Shown piece by piece: positions 44,301 through 52,759 of a stretch of 64,000 nucleotides of DNA. This stretch comes from Pseudanabaena sp. ABRG5-3 (GTDB lineage: Bacteria > Cyanobacteriota > Cyanobacteriia > Pseudanabaenales > Pseudanabaenaceae): NCBI RefSeq assembly GCF_003967015.1, contig NZ_AP017564.1:61504-125503 (forward strand), read 5' to 3'. The notes beneath the pieces were generated by a model. The model was given only the letters and a program-made list of their open reading frames with translations, did no database searches and was not told the origin of the DNA. The number at the start of each line of letters is the position of its first letter. Position 1 is the stretch's first letter. A program made the translations under genes and the position numbers.

Positions 44301-44560
44301 TTGGTTTCTTGACGTTGGCGGCGCTCTGACTCCGACTCTTGATGTGATCGCCCATATTTACCTGCATAGTAACTGCCCTGTGTTTCCCCAAGATAATGCC
44401 ACCCTGATACTCCTATATTTTGGGGATGGGTCATGCACAGAACGAGATCTTCACTAATAATTCGGCATTTGCCCTTGATGTCATCACAGATCGGGCAAGG
44501 ATTGTGGGGCTTGGTTGGCGAAAATCTACTGGATGAATACTGATGATTTTGGAGAGTCAT
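41333..44560 (-). CDS. TOPRIM-like (DUF3854-type) primase-helicase with a four-Cys cluster
   Basis: 1075 residues. The N-terminus has a CPICDDIKGKC zinc-finger-like group. A TOPRIM-type domain lies at ~210-290 (RIILAEGTGIKPYFAARLRQ; AIDAGD), as in cyanobacterial DUF3854 proteins. The helicase-like part has Walker A ATGTGKS (K402) and a Walker B-like LLVWEEVGE (E546). Between these are C470, C491, C494 and C500 (C-x20-C-x2-C-x5-C), the position and spacing style of the iron-sulfur cluster in XPD/DinG helicases. QQCFGRKSG near residue 880 looks like a late helicase motif. Probably acts in replication of a plasmid-like or integrated element. Confidence 0.75.
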   Translation of the reverse strand: MTLQNHQYSSSRFSPTKPHNPCPICDDIKGKCRIISEDLVLCMTHPQNIGVSGWHYLGETQGSYYAGKYGRSHQESESERRQRQETNRNLRAAQQKAKHEQLAKLPDAAQRDRLYQNYLQKFTLNELDRSDLQRRGLNEQEIARLGAKSVKAGYVLPMRNPKGQIVGAQIRLRDGSSGRYRWHKPFGIAAQQQNGELPLAFHGDRQNPPSRIILAEGTGIKPYFAARLRQCPAIGASGGQFVASPNTLLDYFQSLGASPEQTKLEYAIDAGDVANPSVMRRHQKNLDSLTDLGYQIDVLWWGQFTKSDRDIDELTDATNIEILTIEQFFQIANYQAIPKFAPWQWLQNKLFPKPKAKGFTKRSPQFINNLQEYPAGARRETWHNALQSHKHVLDASATGTGKSYDVGLLRPEMFNGIAKIIYISKDSRNVTTETLQDWQVLPARHNGLTTKNGKLRRIKQGEALHTSANCSRSGAIAALRNKAITDTSIVCETCPLLKACRHASGDGYGFRHERAKAFKSAILRSHPQSLPSPEEYDYAHTLLVWEEVGESLVTMRQIQVDRADVDAAIAKISRAQITGLEQLLPMLTHLYELLGDQTRFGLNYQAIKKAMTKAIAIPTIDHTLISDLLQPDLSILDKVDGIADFEFEQAKGKDKRELTRINQLLKRETTLHAAEIEKKIDREVLKQWLTEFIDILTGKIQHGDLSIHHGQLTISLRDPQLLKIAHSASGNLYLDATVYPADLALKLDRPIHVVKQAHTLSMPTIYQVTNLGRMGMQRGNEQIRKAAAIALHLQQVDPTTKIIDFKKFADHDDGVWFRDSRGSNDFKDVHTLIINGTPCPNLAALRAEFATLTGLHPETDDPNFVAFVDRQILANIQQCFGRKSGNRFQEGDVIYFLSDFDLGDLPHNPIKASDITAAAMDKQEVLILEISQRVEQALVNGVDLLTMSQRQLATWLDLSWGKFRHHMQWIEPLLKDLYSNLIQNLDENISPISSNLETSDQELIEFWVRVTERFLIDVRTDSDVTKSTLAGLMEFFGEHIPQYLHQLVIAKFSRRSRQQLLASFAIAAGIFSTTS

Positions 44561-45149
44561 GATTTTTGCTCTCCGATGATCAAATTTTTGGCGATCGCTA
44601 AGTCGATCTGCCGAGGCAAGACTGGAAAAATTAAAAACACTTGAATTGTCCTGATTGTAGGGTTTGTAGCGATCTCAATCAGGAAATGGACAGGCTTTTT
44701 GAATTTTGTTCGTTAATCTATTTATAGTTTTTTGCAAATTTTAAAAAAATTCGCAGCAAAAACTATTGCTAAACTTATATCTTGCGTTAAGATATAGAGA
44801 AGCATTGAACAAAATTGCCGTTCGTAAAGCAACTTCTGTCCATTTCCGGATATTAAATTAAAAACCTTCGGGTTTACGAAAAAGCTAGTGAGTTCGAGCC
44901 ACTGGCTTTTTTGTTTTTGAAGGGGAAATTAGTTAGGTAATCTCCTAGATATAAAAAACTTCAATTCAAGCATACAGCGATCGATAGAAATTTGCTGCAT
45001 AAGATCTCAAGAATTTAGTATGGAGATCCTCAAATTTGCTTTAGATCAAAAGTATTGACCTAGCTATGCAGACTATTGCGAAATATTAAGTATTGATTGT
45101 TACGCTTAAAGGTCTTGAGCAAATCTGCTTATTACTTAACACCAAGAAC
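44561..45149. other. Palindrome-rich intergenic region upstream of the primase-helicase gene
   Basis: 589 bp without a credible gene. It contains a 12-bp inverted repeat GGAAATGGACAG (44682-44693) / CTGTCCATTTCC (44836-44847), a palindrome TATATCTT-GCGTT-AAGATATA (44776-44796), TTCGTAAA / TTTACGAA (44821-44828, 44873-44880), and a hairpin with T-run, GCTAGTG...CACTGGCTTTTTTG (44885-44918). The last could end a small plus-strand RNA starting near 44805. From 44930 to 45149 I see nothing. Confidence 0.5.
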
Positions 45150-45827
45150 TTAACACCAAGACTGCTCATTAGGAGGATTGTGTAACAATTCCCGAATATT
45201 TGCCTCAATTACCCGATAGCCGACGTTACCATTGAGCCTTTGTCGTCCCTCATTAAAAATTAGTGTTGGACTGACATTCACCGTATGCTCTTTCACCAAA
45301 TCAAAATCCTTTGATAGCAAAGCATAAGCCTCACCACTATCGATTTGGGCTTGGATGACTTTGCTCTTTAGTCCGAGTTTTTTGGCGATCGCCAACTGTA
45401 TCTTGCGATCGCTAATATCCTCTAGATTTTTAAAAAATGCCTCCCGAAATGCCCAGATCGTCTTTTCAAAGATGCGCTCTGATCGGGGAATGATGCCTTT
45501 GATTTCTAAAAGTTGAATCGCATGGAGAAATAAATGACAAGATGTGGATGAAGCTGGTGTTACTGTTGTCCAGATTTCAGGATGCAGGTTGATGTGATCA
45601 AACTTTTTTACTACTTCCTTAACATGATTGCTATAGCCTTGCAAACCACCCTTATCTCGCCAACGGGTTTCCAACTTTTCACGGGCATTGCCAAAGATCG
45701 AGACAAAGTGATAATCGATAGAAATTTTGTCTGTGAAATTGGCTTCTAGTTCATTAATCCGAATTTGGGCGATATATGCCCAAACACAGAGAACATCGGA
45801 AAAGTAAGAGATGCGAATTGGTTCCAT
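45150..45827 (-). CDS. DsbA-family (FrnE-like) oxidoreductase with a single active-site Cys
   Basis: 225 residues, thioredoxin-like DsbA fold of the FrnE/2-hydroxychromene isomerase type: IRISYFSDVLCVWAYIAQIR at the N-terminus, a helical insert, and VNVSPTLIFNEGRQRLNGNV with the cis-Pro loop near the end. The usual CPWC is LCVWAY, so the second Cys is missing and disulfide exchange would need a partner thiol. No signal peptide, so cytoplasmic. Last gene of the minus-strand sulfide/efflux block, 160 bp behind the RND gene. Confidence 0.82.
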   Translation of the reverse strand: MEPIRISYFSDVLCVWAYIAQIRINELEANFTDKISIDYHFVSIFGNAREKLETRWRDKGGLQGYSNHVKEVVKKFDHINLHPEIWTTVTPASSTSCHLFLHAIQLLEIKGIIPRSERIFEKTIWAFREAFFKNLEDISDRKIQLAIAKKLGLKSKVIQAQIDSGEAYALLSKDFDLVKEHTVNVSPTLIFNEGRQRLNGNVGYRVIEANIRELLHNPPNEQSWC

Positions 45828-45987
45828 TGATTTTGTTGATTAGGGTTAAGACATTGCTGCGGAAATGTTTTTACATCGTAGCTTTATCCAGATTCAAAAA
45901 ATGGAATTGCCATTTTTTGAATCTAAAAACTTACTGGGTGTAGTTTTTCATGCCCTAAAGTAGAGTCATACTTCAGGGCATTGGTAT

Positions 45988-48900
45988 TTAGATCTCAAAA
46001 TTCGCGATCGCAGTTTCTTTGTCTGCAAAAGGCTCTGGGACAGATGATTTATGCTTGCGCCAGAGCTTGTAATACAGAATTGGTACTGCTGATCGCGACA
46101 GCAACAAGGAGGCAACTTCACCTGCCATTAGCGAGATCGCTAATCCTTGGAAAATCGGGTCAGCAAGAATAATTGCCGATCCGACAATGACGGCTGCGGC
46201 TGTCAGCAACATTGGACGAAAACGCACGGCTCCTGCGTCGATGACTGCTTCTTCGAGGGGCATTCCTTCCTTGAGGCGTAACTCAATAAAATCGACGAGA
46301 ATGATTGAGTTGCGTACCACAATCCCCGCACCTGCAATGAAGCCAATCATTGAGGTAGCCGTGAAGAAGGAACCCATCAACCAGTGAGCAGGCATAATTC
46401 CCACTAAGGAGAAAGGAATTGCTGCCATGATCGCTAAAGGTGTTGTAAAAGATTGAAACCAACCCACGACTAGGGCATAAATCAATAGCATGACCACGGC
46501 AAAGGCAATGCTCAGGTCGCGGAAGACTTCATAGGTGACTTGCCATTCGCCATCCCACTTGATCGAGTAGGTTTCGGTGGTAGGTGGTTGTTCGGTAAGA
46601 TAGGTCTGAATTTTTGCCCCTACTGCGGGAGTCAATTTATCGATCTGTGGTTGCAGAGCGAGCATCGCATAGACGGAACTCTCAACGCGACCCGATACAT
46701 CGCCTAAAACATAGACTACAGGCTGGAGATTCTTGTGATAAATACTAGTATCGACTGTAGCTGTTTCCGTTTTGACAAGGGAACTGAGGGGAACTAGATT
46801 TCCATTTGTACCCTTGACATTAAGAGCCTTGAGATCCTCTAAACTGGTGCGGCTAGACTGGCTAAAGCGGAGATTGATCGCCACATCCTCGCGGGAATTT
46901 TCATCATGGAGTAAGCCCACATTTTGCCCAGAAATCGCCATTTGTAAAACTTGAGAAATTTGGGTGGGACTAATGCCATTTAAGGTCGCTTTTTCGCGAT
47001 CGATCACCAAATGATAATCGGTCTGGGGCGACTCCACATACCAGTCCACATCTACCACACCATCAGTGGATTTATACAACTGATAGATTTCCTTAGCAAG
47101 GTCGATTTGTCCCTTATATTCAGGTCCATAGATTTCGGTAACCAAAGTTTGCAGCACAGGTGGTCCTGGGGGAATCTCTGCTATCTGAATTCGCGCACTG
47201 TAGCGATCGCCAATTTCCTTAAGTTTTGGGCGGATTGCTTTAGCGATATCATGGCTCTGACGTTTGCGATCTTCTCTTGGCAAAAAGTTCACCTGAATAT
47301 CGGCGACATTGGAACCCGATCTCAAGAAGTAATGACGGACTAAACCGTTGAAGTTATAGGGTGAAGATGTACCGACATAGCTTTGATAGTTGATTACTTC
47401 AGGTACAGAGGCAAGATATTGACCCATTTCTCTAGTCACTCTTGCAGTTTGTTCTAGGGTCGTGCCTTCAGGCATATTCACTACTACCTGCAACTCGCTC
47501 TTGTTATCAAAGGGCAGCATCTTCAGGATCACTAATTTAAATCCAGCCAGTCCGACCACGATAACCACTAGTGCGAGTGTGGTGGCAATCAGAAAAGTCG
47601 TTCCTCTTTTGGGGTAATGGATCAGAGGATACATAAAGCGGCGATATAGCTTGGTGAGAGCATCTTCTTCACCTTCTTGATGTCCGCCATGACTGCCACC
47701 CGTGAAGACTTGTATCGTTGTCCAAGGCACAATAATGAAGGCAACTAATGCCGAAAAAATCATTGCTGCCGAAGCACCTAAGGGAATTGGGCGCATATAA
47801 GGTCCCATTAAGCCACCCACAAACGCCATCGGTAAGATCGCCGCAATCACCGCAACGGTTGCCAAAATCGTAGGATTGCCTACTTCATCAACGGCTTCTA
47901 GAACTATCTGTCTCAAAGTGCGCTGACGGTTTTTAGAAAATTTCAGGCGAGTTTTATTTTCAGGCAGTTCCAAATGACGACCGACATTTTCCACGACCAC
48001 GATCGCATCATCAACAAGAATCCCAATCGAAAAAATCAGCGCAAAGAAAGTCACGCGATTGAGGGAAAATCCATAAAAAACAAAGCTAGCAAGGGTCAGG
48101 GATAAAGTAACAGGAATGGACACTGCCACTACCATTGCCTCTTTTTTACCCATTGCAAACCACATTAACAACGTCACCGAACCCACGGCAATGAGCATAT
48201 GAAACAGCAGCTCGTTGGAACGTTCGGCGGCGGTTTCCCCATAGTCACGGGTGACGGTCAACTTAACATTTTTGGGAAGATAGTTATGTTTAATTTGCTC
48301 CAACTTATGTAAAACTCGATGCGAGACTTGAATGGCATTTGCACCACCACGTTTGGCGATCGCAATGGTTACGGCTTCCATTTCACCAGTATGTTTGGTT
48401 ATGTTCTCCGCTTTGTTAGTTTCTTTACTGCTATGTTGCTGGGCGATATCTCCATAGCCAAACAATACATAGCTAGCAGGTTCCTCCGAACCATCGGTAA
48501 CTGTGGCGACATCACGCAAATATACGGGCTGATTATTGGCTACTGCTACGACGATTCCTTTGGCATCTTCAGGCGATCGGATAAAGCTTTGCGTTCTCAC
48601 CAAAAAGGATTGATTATTTTGACTCAAAGCCCCGCCAGTCAATTCCGAATTTTGTGATTGAAAGGCTTGGGAGATTTCGATTGGGGTGATGCCATAGGCT
48701 TTTAAGCGGGCGGGATCGAGTTCCACGCGCAGTTGGCGTTTCTGTCCACCAATGAGCGTTGTTTCGGAAACATCGGGAATTTGCTTGATTTGCTCATCTA
48801 ATTGCGCCGCAATTTGCCGTAACTCAGTACCTGTCACCCCATCTCCCGATAGAGTCAAAGCCAGAATCGGTACATCATTAATTGCCCGTGACTTAATTAG

Positions 48901-49347
48901 AGGTTGAGAAACACCAGCAGGGATTCTGTCAAAATTGGCATAGAGTTTATTGTAAAGCTGGACAATAGAATCCTCGGTATTCTGTCCTACTAGAAAGCGC
49001 ACAATCACCACCGATGAACCAGCGCGTGAAGTGGAGTACACATATTCCACCCCGGGTAGTTCTTTAATCAATTTCTCCATCGGCGCAGTTACCCGTTGCT
49101 CGACATCCTTAGCCGATGCTCCCGGCATCTGTACAAATACATCCGCCATCGGTACAGTAATTTGGGGTTCTTCTTCTCTTGGCAACATCAGGGTTGCACC
49201 AATGCCCAACAGGATGGCTACGATGATAATGAGCGGGGTTAGTTTCGAGTCGATGAATTTTTTAGCTAATTGACCAACAAAGCCCAACTTATGGTGGTGT
49301 GTTGGTGGCGATTGATGCCCGTTGTGACTATTCGGTGAGTCCTGCAT
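45988..49347 (-). CDS. RND efflux transporter permease
   Basis: 1119 residues with RND architecture: a first membrane helix near residues 35-55, a large periplasmic loop ([40 protein letters not shown]), helices 2-6 with [18 protein letters not shown] (the Asp pair used for proton coupling), a second periplasmic loop ([20 protein letters not shown]) and helices 8-12. The first ~25 residues are a His/Pro-rich cytoplasmic tail. It closely follows the HlyD-type adaptor gene by 12 bp. An outer-membrane channel gene is not in the window. The substrate is unknown; location suggests sulfur species or toxic metabolites (inference). Confidence 0.93.
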   Translation of the reverse strand: MQDSPNSHNGHQSPPTHHHKLGFVGQLAKKFIDSKLTPLIIIVAILLGIGATLMLPREEEPQITVPMADVFVQMPGASAKDVEQRVTAPMEKLIKELPGVEYVYSTSRAGSSVVIVRFLVGQNTEDSIVQLYNKLYANFDRIPAGVSQPLIKSRAINDVPILALTLSGDGVTGTELRQIAAQLDEQIKQIPDVSETTLIGGQKRQLRVELDPARLKAYGITPIEISQAFQSQNSELTGGALSQNNQSFLVRTQSFIRSPEDAKGIVVAVANNQPVYLRDVATVTDGSEEPASYVLFGYGDIAQQHSSKETNKAENITKHTGEMEAVTIAIAKRGGANAIQVSHRVLHKLEQIKHNYLPKNVKLTVTRDYGETAAERSNELLFHMLIAVGSVTLLMWFAMGKKEAMVVAVSIPVTLSLTLASFVFYGFSLNRVTFFALIFSIGILVDDAIVVVENVGRHLELPENKTRLKFSKNRQRTLRQIVLEAVDEVGNPTILATVAVIAAILPMAFVGGLMGPYMRPIPLGASAAMIFSALVAFIIVPWTTIQVFTGGSHGGHQEGEEDALTKLYRRFMYPLIHYPKRGTTFLIATTLALVVIVVGLAGFKLVILKMLPFDNKSELQVVVNMPEGTTLEQTARVTREMGQYLASVPEVINYQSYVGTSSPYNFNGLVRHYFLRSGSNVADIQVNFLPREDRKRQSHDIAKAIRPKLKEIGDRYSARIQIAEIPPGPPVLQTLVTEIYGPEYKGQIDLAKEIYQLYKSTDGVVDVDWYVESPQTDYHLVIDREKATLNGISPTQISQVLQMAISGQNVGLLHDENSREDVAINLRFSQSSRTSLEDLKALNVKGTNGNLVPLSSLVKTETATVDTSIYHKNLQPVVYVLGDVSGRVESSVYAMLALQPQIDKLTPAVGAKIQTYLTEQPPTTETYSIKWDGEWQVTYEVFRDLSIAFAVVMLLIYALVVGWFQSFTTPLAIMAAIPFSLVGIMPAHWLMGSFFTATSMIGFIAGAGIVVRNSIILVDFIELRLKEGMPLEEAVIDAGAVRFRPMLLTAAAVIVGSAIILADPIFQGLAISLMAGEVASLLLSRSAVPILYYKLWRKHKSSVPEPFADKETAIANFEI

Positions 49348-49359
49348 AGTTTTCTCCTA

Positions 49360-50727
49360 TTACCGCATCGTAACGGCTTGTCCGTCACTAAGTTGACTGA
49401 TGTTGTTGGTAATAATGCGATCACCTGCTTTTAAGCCTGACAGGATCTCGATCTGTCCATTTTGGGGTTTGCCTGTTTTCACCCAACGCAAAACGGCAAT
49501 CGTATTGGCGATCGCCTTCTCTTCGCTGCTTTCCAGCACATAGACTCCCTGTAATTGTCCACGCTGAATTATTGCTGCTGTGGGAACGAGGAGAGTTTCT
49601 TTACTTTCACCTATAGGTAAGGTAATCCGCCCAAACATCCCAGAAATTAATTTCTGGGAATTGCTCAGAGGAATTTTGACTAAGAAACTGCGGGATTTGG
49701 CATCTGAGGTTGGCACAATTTGTTGAATTGTGGCATTGAGAGTTTGATTGACCGCATCAAACTGTACCTTGACCGTTTGACCGACCCGCACAAATCGTAA
49801 ATTCTCTTCAGGGACAGAGATCTCTAGCTCCAGTTTATTAGGGTTCTCCACTTTTAATAAGGGGGTTCCGGGGGCTGCCATTTCCCCTTCATAGGCCATC
49901 TTTTGGACAACAACACCATCAAAGGGAGCAATGATTGTGCCATAGCTTTCACTAACATCTGATGAGATCACGCTGAGTTCGGCGCGACTAACTGCGGCTT
50001 GGGTTTGAGCGATCGCTGCTTGTGACTGACGAATTCCTGCTTCTGATTGGGCGACTCTAGCTCTTGCTTGTTCGAGCGCTGTATTGGCATCATCTAGTTG
50101 TGATTGGGAAACAGCTCCTTCAGCCTGTAGTCGTGACATCCGCGACTGGGTGATCTGGGCTAAGCGTAAAGCTGCCTGAGCCTCCAGTTTTTGCGATTCC
50201 AATTGATTGAGACTTGCCTGAGAACGAAATACTTCTGCTTGGGCTTGTGCGACCCCTAGCTGTGCTTGTCCAGTTTGAGCACTAATGTCCATGACATCAA
50301 TGCGAGCTAGAACATCGCCTTTGCGAAAGCGATCGCCCGACTCTAAGGATAATTGGTTAATCCGCCCCATTACCCTTGTGGATAACGTTGCTTGTTCTAT
50401 AGGACGAATTGAGCCAGAGAGTTCTAAGGTATTGGCTACAGATTGCGATCGCAAGGTCAGAGTAGAAACAGCGATCGCTTGATTTGTGTTTATTTCTGGA
50501 GAATGGGGCGATCGATTCATTTGCAAAATCGCCCAAGTTCCACCTGTTAGCAACAGCACACCACCGATCAATATTCCCCATCCCTTTGGCGACATCTTCG
50601 GTGACTTATTGCGAGAGGGTAATTGTTTTTGCTGTTGCTCATCTACTCCTTCAATCACTTCAATCAATTGATTACTTGTTTGGTTGAGGGGGGCATGAAT
50701 TGGTTCGTTTGATGGGCTGTGCGTCAT
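49360..50727 (-). CDS. RND periplasmic adaptor (HlyD/AcrA-type)
   Basis: 455 residues. A cytoplasmic N-terminus, a membrane anchor near 50-70 (GWGILIGGVLLLTGGTWAIL), a lipoyl half (SGDRFRKGDVLARIDVMDIS), a long alpha-helical hairpin rich in Gln/Ala (~150-250), the second lipoyl half (IIAPFDGVVVQKMAYEGEMA) and beta-barrel domains (VPEENLRFVRVGQTVKVQFD). It couples the RND pump to an outer-membrane channel. It overlaps the same transcription unit as the RND gene and lies 33 bp behind rhodanese. Confidence 0.93.
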   Translation of the reverse strand: MTHSPSNEPIHAPLNQTSNQLIEVIEGVDEQQQKQLPSRNKSPKMSPKGWGILIGGVLLLTGGTWAILQMNRSPHSPEINTNQAIAVSTLTLRSQSVANTLELSGSIRPIEQATLSTRVMGRINQLSLESGDRFRKGDVLARIDVMDISAQTGQAQLGVAQAQAEVFRSQASLNQLESQKLEAQAALRLAQITQSRMSRLQAEGAVSQSQLDDANTALEQARARVAQSEAGIRQSQAAIAQTQAAVSRAELSVISSDVSESYGTIIAPFDGVVVQKMAYEGEMAAPGTPLLKVENPNKLELEISVPEENLRFVRVGQTVKVQFDAVNQTLNATIQQIVPTSDAKSRSFLVKIPLSNSQKLISGMFGRITLPIGESKETLLVPTAAIIQRGQLQGVYVLESSEEKAIANTIAVLRWVKTGKPQNGQIEILSGLKAGDRIITNNISQLSDGQAVTMR

Positions 50728-50760
50728 AGGATTAAGCCTTGCTGATTCAATATTGAAATA

Positions 50761-51114
50761 CTAAGGACGATGACCACGGTGTACAGCATAGCCAGCGCTC
50801 TGCCACGCTAGTAAACCACCGCGTAAACTATAGACTTTGCTGTAGCCCTGAGCCACTAACCACTGGGCTGCCATGTCGCTACGATGTCCTGACAGACAGG
50901 TAATGGCGATCGCTTGATTCTTAGGAATCTCTTGGAGAATGCGATCGCGGCTCATTTTCTTTGCTCCTGCAATATGCCCCATCCAATATTCCAAAATTCC
51001 GCGTACATCAACCACCATTAATTGATTTTGACGGGACTTCAATTGAGAGGGAGACAGGGGTGAAGGATTTACGGATTGTTTCTGAACCTGTTTATTAGTT
51101 GATTTAGCTTTCAT
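50761..51114 (-). CDS. Single-domain rhodanese
   Basis: 117 residues. LMVVDVRGILEYWMGHIAGA is the rhodanese opening and AIAITCLSGHRSDMAAQWLV contains the active Cys in a CLSGHRS loop. The C-terminus (GLLAWQSAGYAVHRG) is standard. Such proteins transfer sulfane sulfur, e.g. from polysulfide or glutathione persulfide, which fits the neighbouring SQR. The first ~30 residues are a basic, Ser/Gln-rich lead without clear export signal. Confidence 0.92.
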   Translation of the reverse strand: MKAKSTNKQVQKQSVNPSPLSPSQLKSRQNQLMVVDVRGILEYWMGHIAGAKKMSRDRILQEIPKNQAIAITCLSGHRSDMAAQWLVAQGYSKVYSLRGGLLAWQSAGYAVHRGHRP

Positions 51115-51175
51115 AGTGTTTTGTTTTTAAACTTGTTGTGATTCAATTACTTATTTCTGGGATCCACTTGGTTTA

Positions 51176-51314
51176 AGAGTGTGTTTGAGAAGTATCCTAT
51201 TTAGTGTAAATTTCTACTTTTCCCCCCTTAATCCCCCCTTGTAAGGGGGGAAACTCAAATCCTCCCCTTTTATAAGGGGGAGTTAGAGGGGGTAAAACTT
51301 CTCAAACATGCTCT
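51176..51314. repeat. 139-bp MITE with AGAGTGTGTTTGAGAAGT ends
   Basis: Ends AGAGTGTGTTTGAGAAGT (51176-51193) and ACTTCTCAAACATGCTCT (51297-51314) are inverted copies with two mismatches. Inside are G/C-run arms (CCCCCCTTGTAAGGGGGG; CCTCCCCTTTTATAAGGGGG). It separates the rhodanese-RND part from the SCP2-arsR part of the block and touches the last bases of the SCP2-like gene. Confidence 0.8.
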
Positions 51315-51708
51315 AAACCTTGCTCATTACTGCAAATGATTTAATAAACGGAGCTGCCATTCGAGGATCTTTAATCATTGCAGTGTAGTCACCAACACGG
51401 AACTGGAGCTTACGACTCATATACGCCATACCCAATCCCATCATGTCTAAACCCTTAGTTTTCCACTTCTCCCAATGATTGCGATCGGCGCGTAAGTCCC
51501 AGTTGAGGGCTTGTCCTATATACGCACCTGAAGAGACAACTCTTCCTTCTATAATTGTGAGAACTCCTGTGGGATTGGGGTCATTCTCGAACCCATAACC
51601 AATTACGGAATTGAAATGAATCTTTGCTAGAGCATCAGCTAGTTCAGGTTCGGCGTTCCATTGTTCTCCAAAAGCTTGCATCCATTCATGGGAAAATAAA
51701 TCTACCAT
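51313..51708 (-). CDS. SCP2 sterol-carrier-like domain protein
   Basis: 131 residues, single domain. FSHEWMQAFGEQWNAEPELA, then IEGRVVSSGAYIGQALNWDL and FRVGDYTAMIKDPRMAAPFI follow the pattern of bacterial SCP2-type proteins, which bind hydrophobic ligands. I am not certain of the family. It is 34 bp behind the DUF3122 gene in the sulfide block, and similar small proteins are found near SQR/rhodanese genes; a sulfur or quinone ligand is speculative. Confidence 0.6.
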   Translation of the reverse strand: MVDLFSHEWMQAFGEQWNAEPELADALAKIHFNSVIGYGFENDPNPTGVLTIIEGRVVSSGAYIGQALNWDLRADRNHWEKWKTKGLDMMGLGMAYMSRKLQFRVGDYTAMIKDPRMAAPFIKSFAVMSKV

Positions 51709-51742
51709 TGTTCTCTCCTAAATAATATCTAAAAGTTAAAAG

Positions 51743-52276
51743 TTAATAATTAGCCACCGTTTGCCATTCAGTGACTAGTGCAGGTGGAATAGATAGACTA
51801 ATTGCATCGTCTTTGACTGTTGGTAAAGAAATCTGCAAAGGAATCTCCGCTTGCAACTCTGATAACACAGGTTGGAGGTCGTACTGTCCAACGTTTGGCT
51901 GAGGCTGAGACCCGTCTGTGAAAATCTTTTCAGAAGTGTCAGCAGCAATGAGAGTTTTTCCCAAAGAGGTCGTTAAAGTCAGAGGTTGAGAATGGTCGAT
52001 CGCTACCATGTCAGGGAAGCCTACTAAGCGCAACTCAAAACTGCTGTTCCCATCAGGAAGAGTGCGCTTAAAGGCAACAGTTTGCCAAGTATGATCATGT
52101 TGATCCTTGAGGGATTGACGGGATTGATAAACGATCTGGTTAGGGCTTTCCTCAAGTTGCCTAATTGCTGCTACTGCATGAGGAGCATCGAGGATTCCTA
52201 ATCCGATGAGAACAAAAATTGTAATCGCCCCAATCAACAGTAACCACGAAAAGAACTTTCTAATTTGACATCCCAT
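51743..52276 (-). CDS. DUF3122 membrane-anchored protein
   Basis: 177 residues. One N-terminal membrane helix (FFSWLLLIGAITIFVLIGLG) may be an uncleaved signal anchor. The rest resembles the cyanobacterial DUF3122 family (IRQLEESPNQIVYQSRQSLK; TWQTVAFKRTLPDG; RLVGFPDMVAID), so the domain would be periplasmic or lumenal. The function is unknown. 22 bp behind arsR 1, same strand. Confidence 0.72.
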   Translation of the reverse strand: MGCQIRKFFSWLLLIGAITIFVLIGLGILDAPHAVAAIRQLEESPNQIVYQSRQSLKDQHDHTWQTVAFKRTLPDGNSSFELRLVGFPDMVAIDHSQPLTLTTSLGKTLIAADTSEKIFTDGSQPQPNVGQYDLQPVLSELQAEIPLQISLPTVKDDAISLSIPPALVTEWQTVANY

Positions 52277-52298
52277 AACGATAGATTCCTATTGATTT

Positions 52299-52610
52299 CT
52301 AGTAATTGTTGGTAGACTTCTTGGCAAAATTGCAGAAGGTAAGCAAATCCGTATCAATGACTCGGTAATATCGCCATACACTATCGCGACGGCAAGTGAC
52401 TACTCCTGCATCCTTCATCAGTCGCAAATGTTTGGATACATTACCTTGATGAAGTCCAGTGCGATCGCAAATATCCTGTACACTACGTTCCTGATTGCAA
52501 ATTGTCATCAGAATTTGTAGTCGAGTGGGATCTGCTAAGGCTCGAAAACGATTTGCTAAAGTTTCTAATTCACTAGAGTTGAGCGTTACTTCCATATCTG
52601 CTCCTATCAT
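52299..52610 (-). CDS. ArsR-family regulator 1
   Basis: 103 residues; M6 is an alternative start. Winged helix of ArsR type: LANRFRALADPTRLQILMTI, DRTGLHQGNVSKHLRLMKDA, CRRDSVWRYYRV. Cys in ICNQE (helix alpha2 region) and TFCNF (C-terminal helix) sit about where BigR/SqrR-type persulfide sensors carry their pair; CRRD adds another. No metal-binding ELCVCDL box. Probably a sulfane-sulfur-responsive repressor of the sulfide block. A 36-bp palindrome lies just upstream. Confidence 0.85.
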   Translation of the reverse strand: MIGADMEVTLNSSELETLANRFRALADPTRLQILMTICNQERSVQDICDRTGLHQGNVSKHLRLMKDAGVVTCRRDSVWRYYRVIDTDLLTFCNFAKKSTNNY

Positions 52611-52622
52611 TCGCTCCTGTAG

Positions 52623-52658
52623 CGGTTTTTATTTTGCCTATAGGCAAAATAAAAACCG
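52623..52658 (-). promoter_or_regulatory. Perfect 36-bp palindrome upstream of arsR 1
   Basis: Arms CGGTTTTTATTTTGCCTA (52623-52640) and its exact inverse (52641-52658), 13 bp before the arsR 1 start and about 100 bp behind the sqr stop. It could be a terminator/attenuator of sqr or an operator. The T-run inside the arm argues for an RNA hairpin. Confidence 0.55.
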
Positions 52659-52759
52659 TAAACCATTACTGAAGCTAGTTTTGATCTGCAAATGATTGTG
52701 TAATTATTTGTAAACCGTGAGATCATCCAAAATCTGAATGATGCTTTTGTTCTATCCTC

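Noticed and set aside
44885..44918. tRNA T-arm-like sequence GAGTTCGAGCC
   Set aside because: No acceptor stem, anticodon arm or D-arm can be built around it; the following T-run fits a terminator hairpin better.
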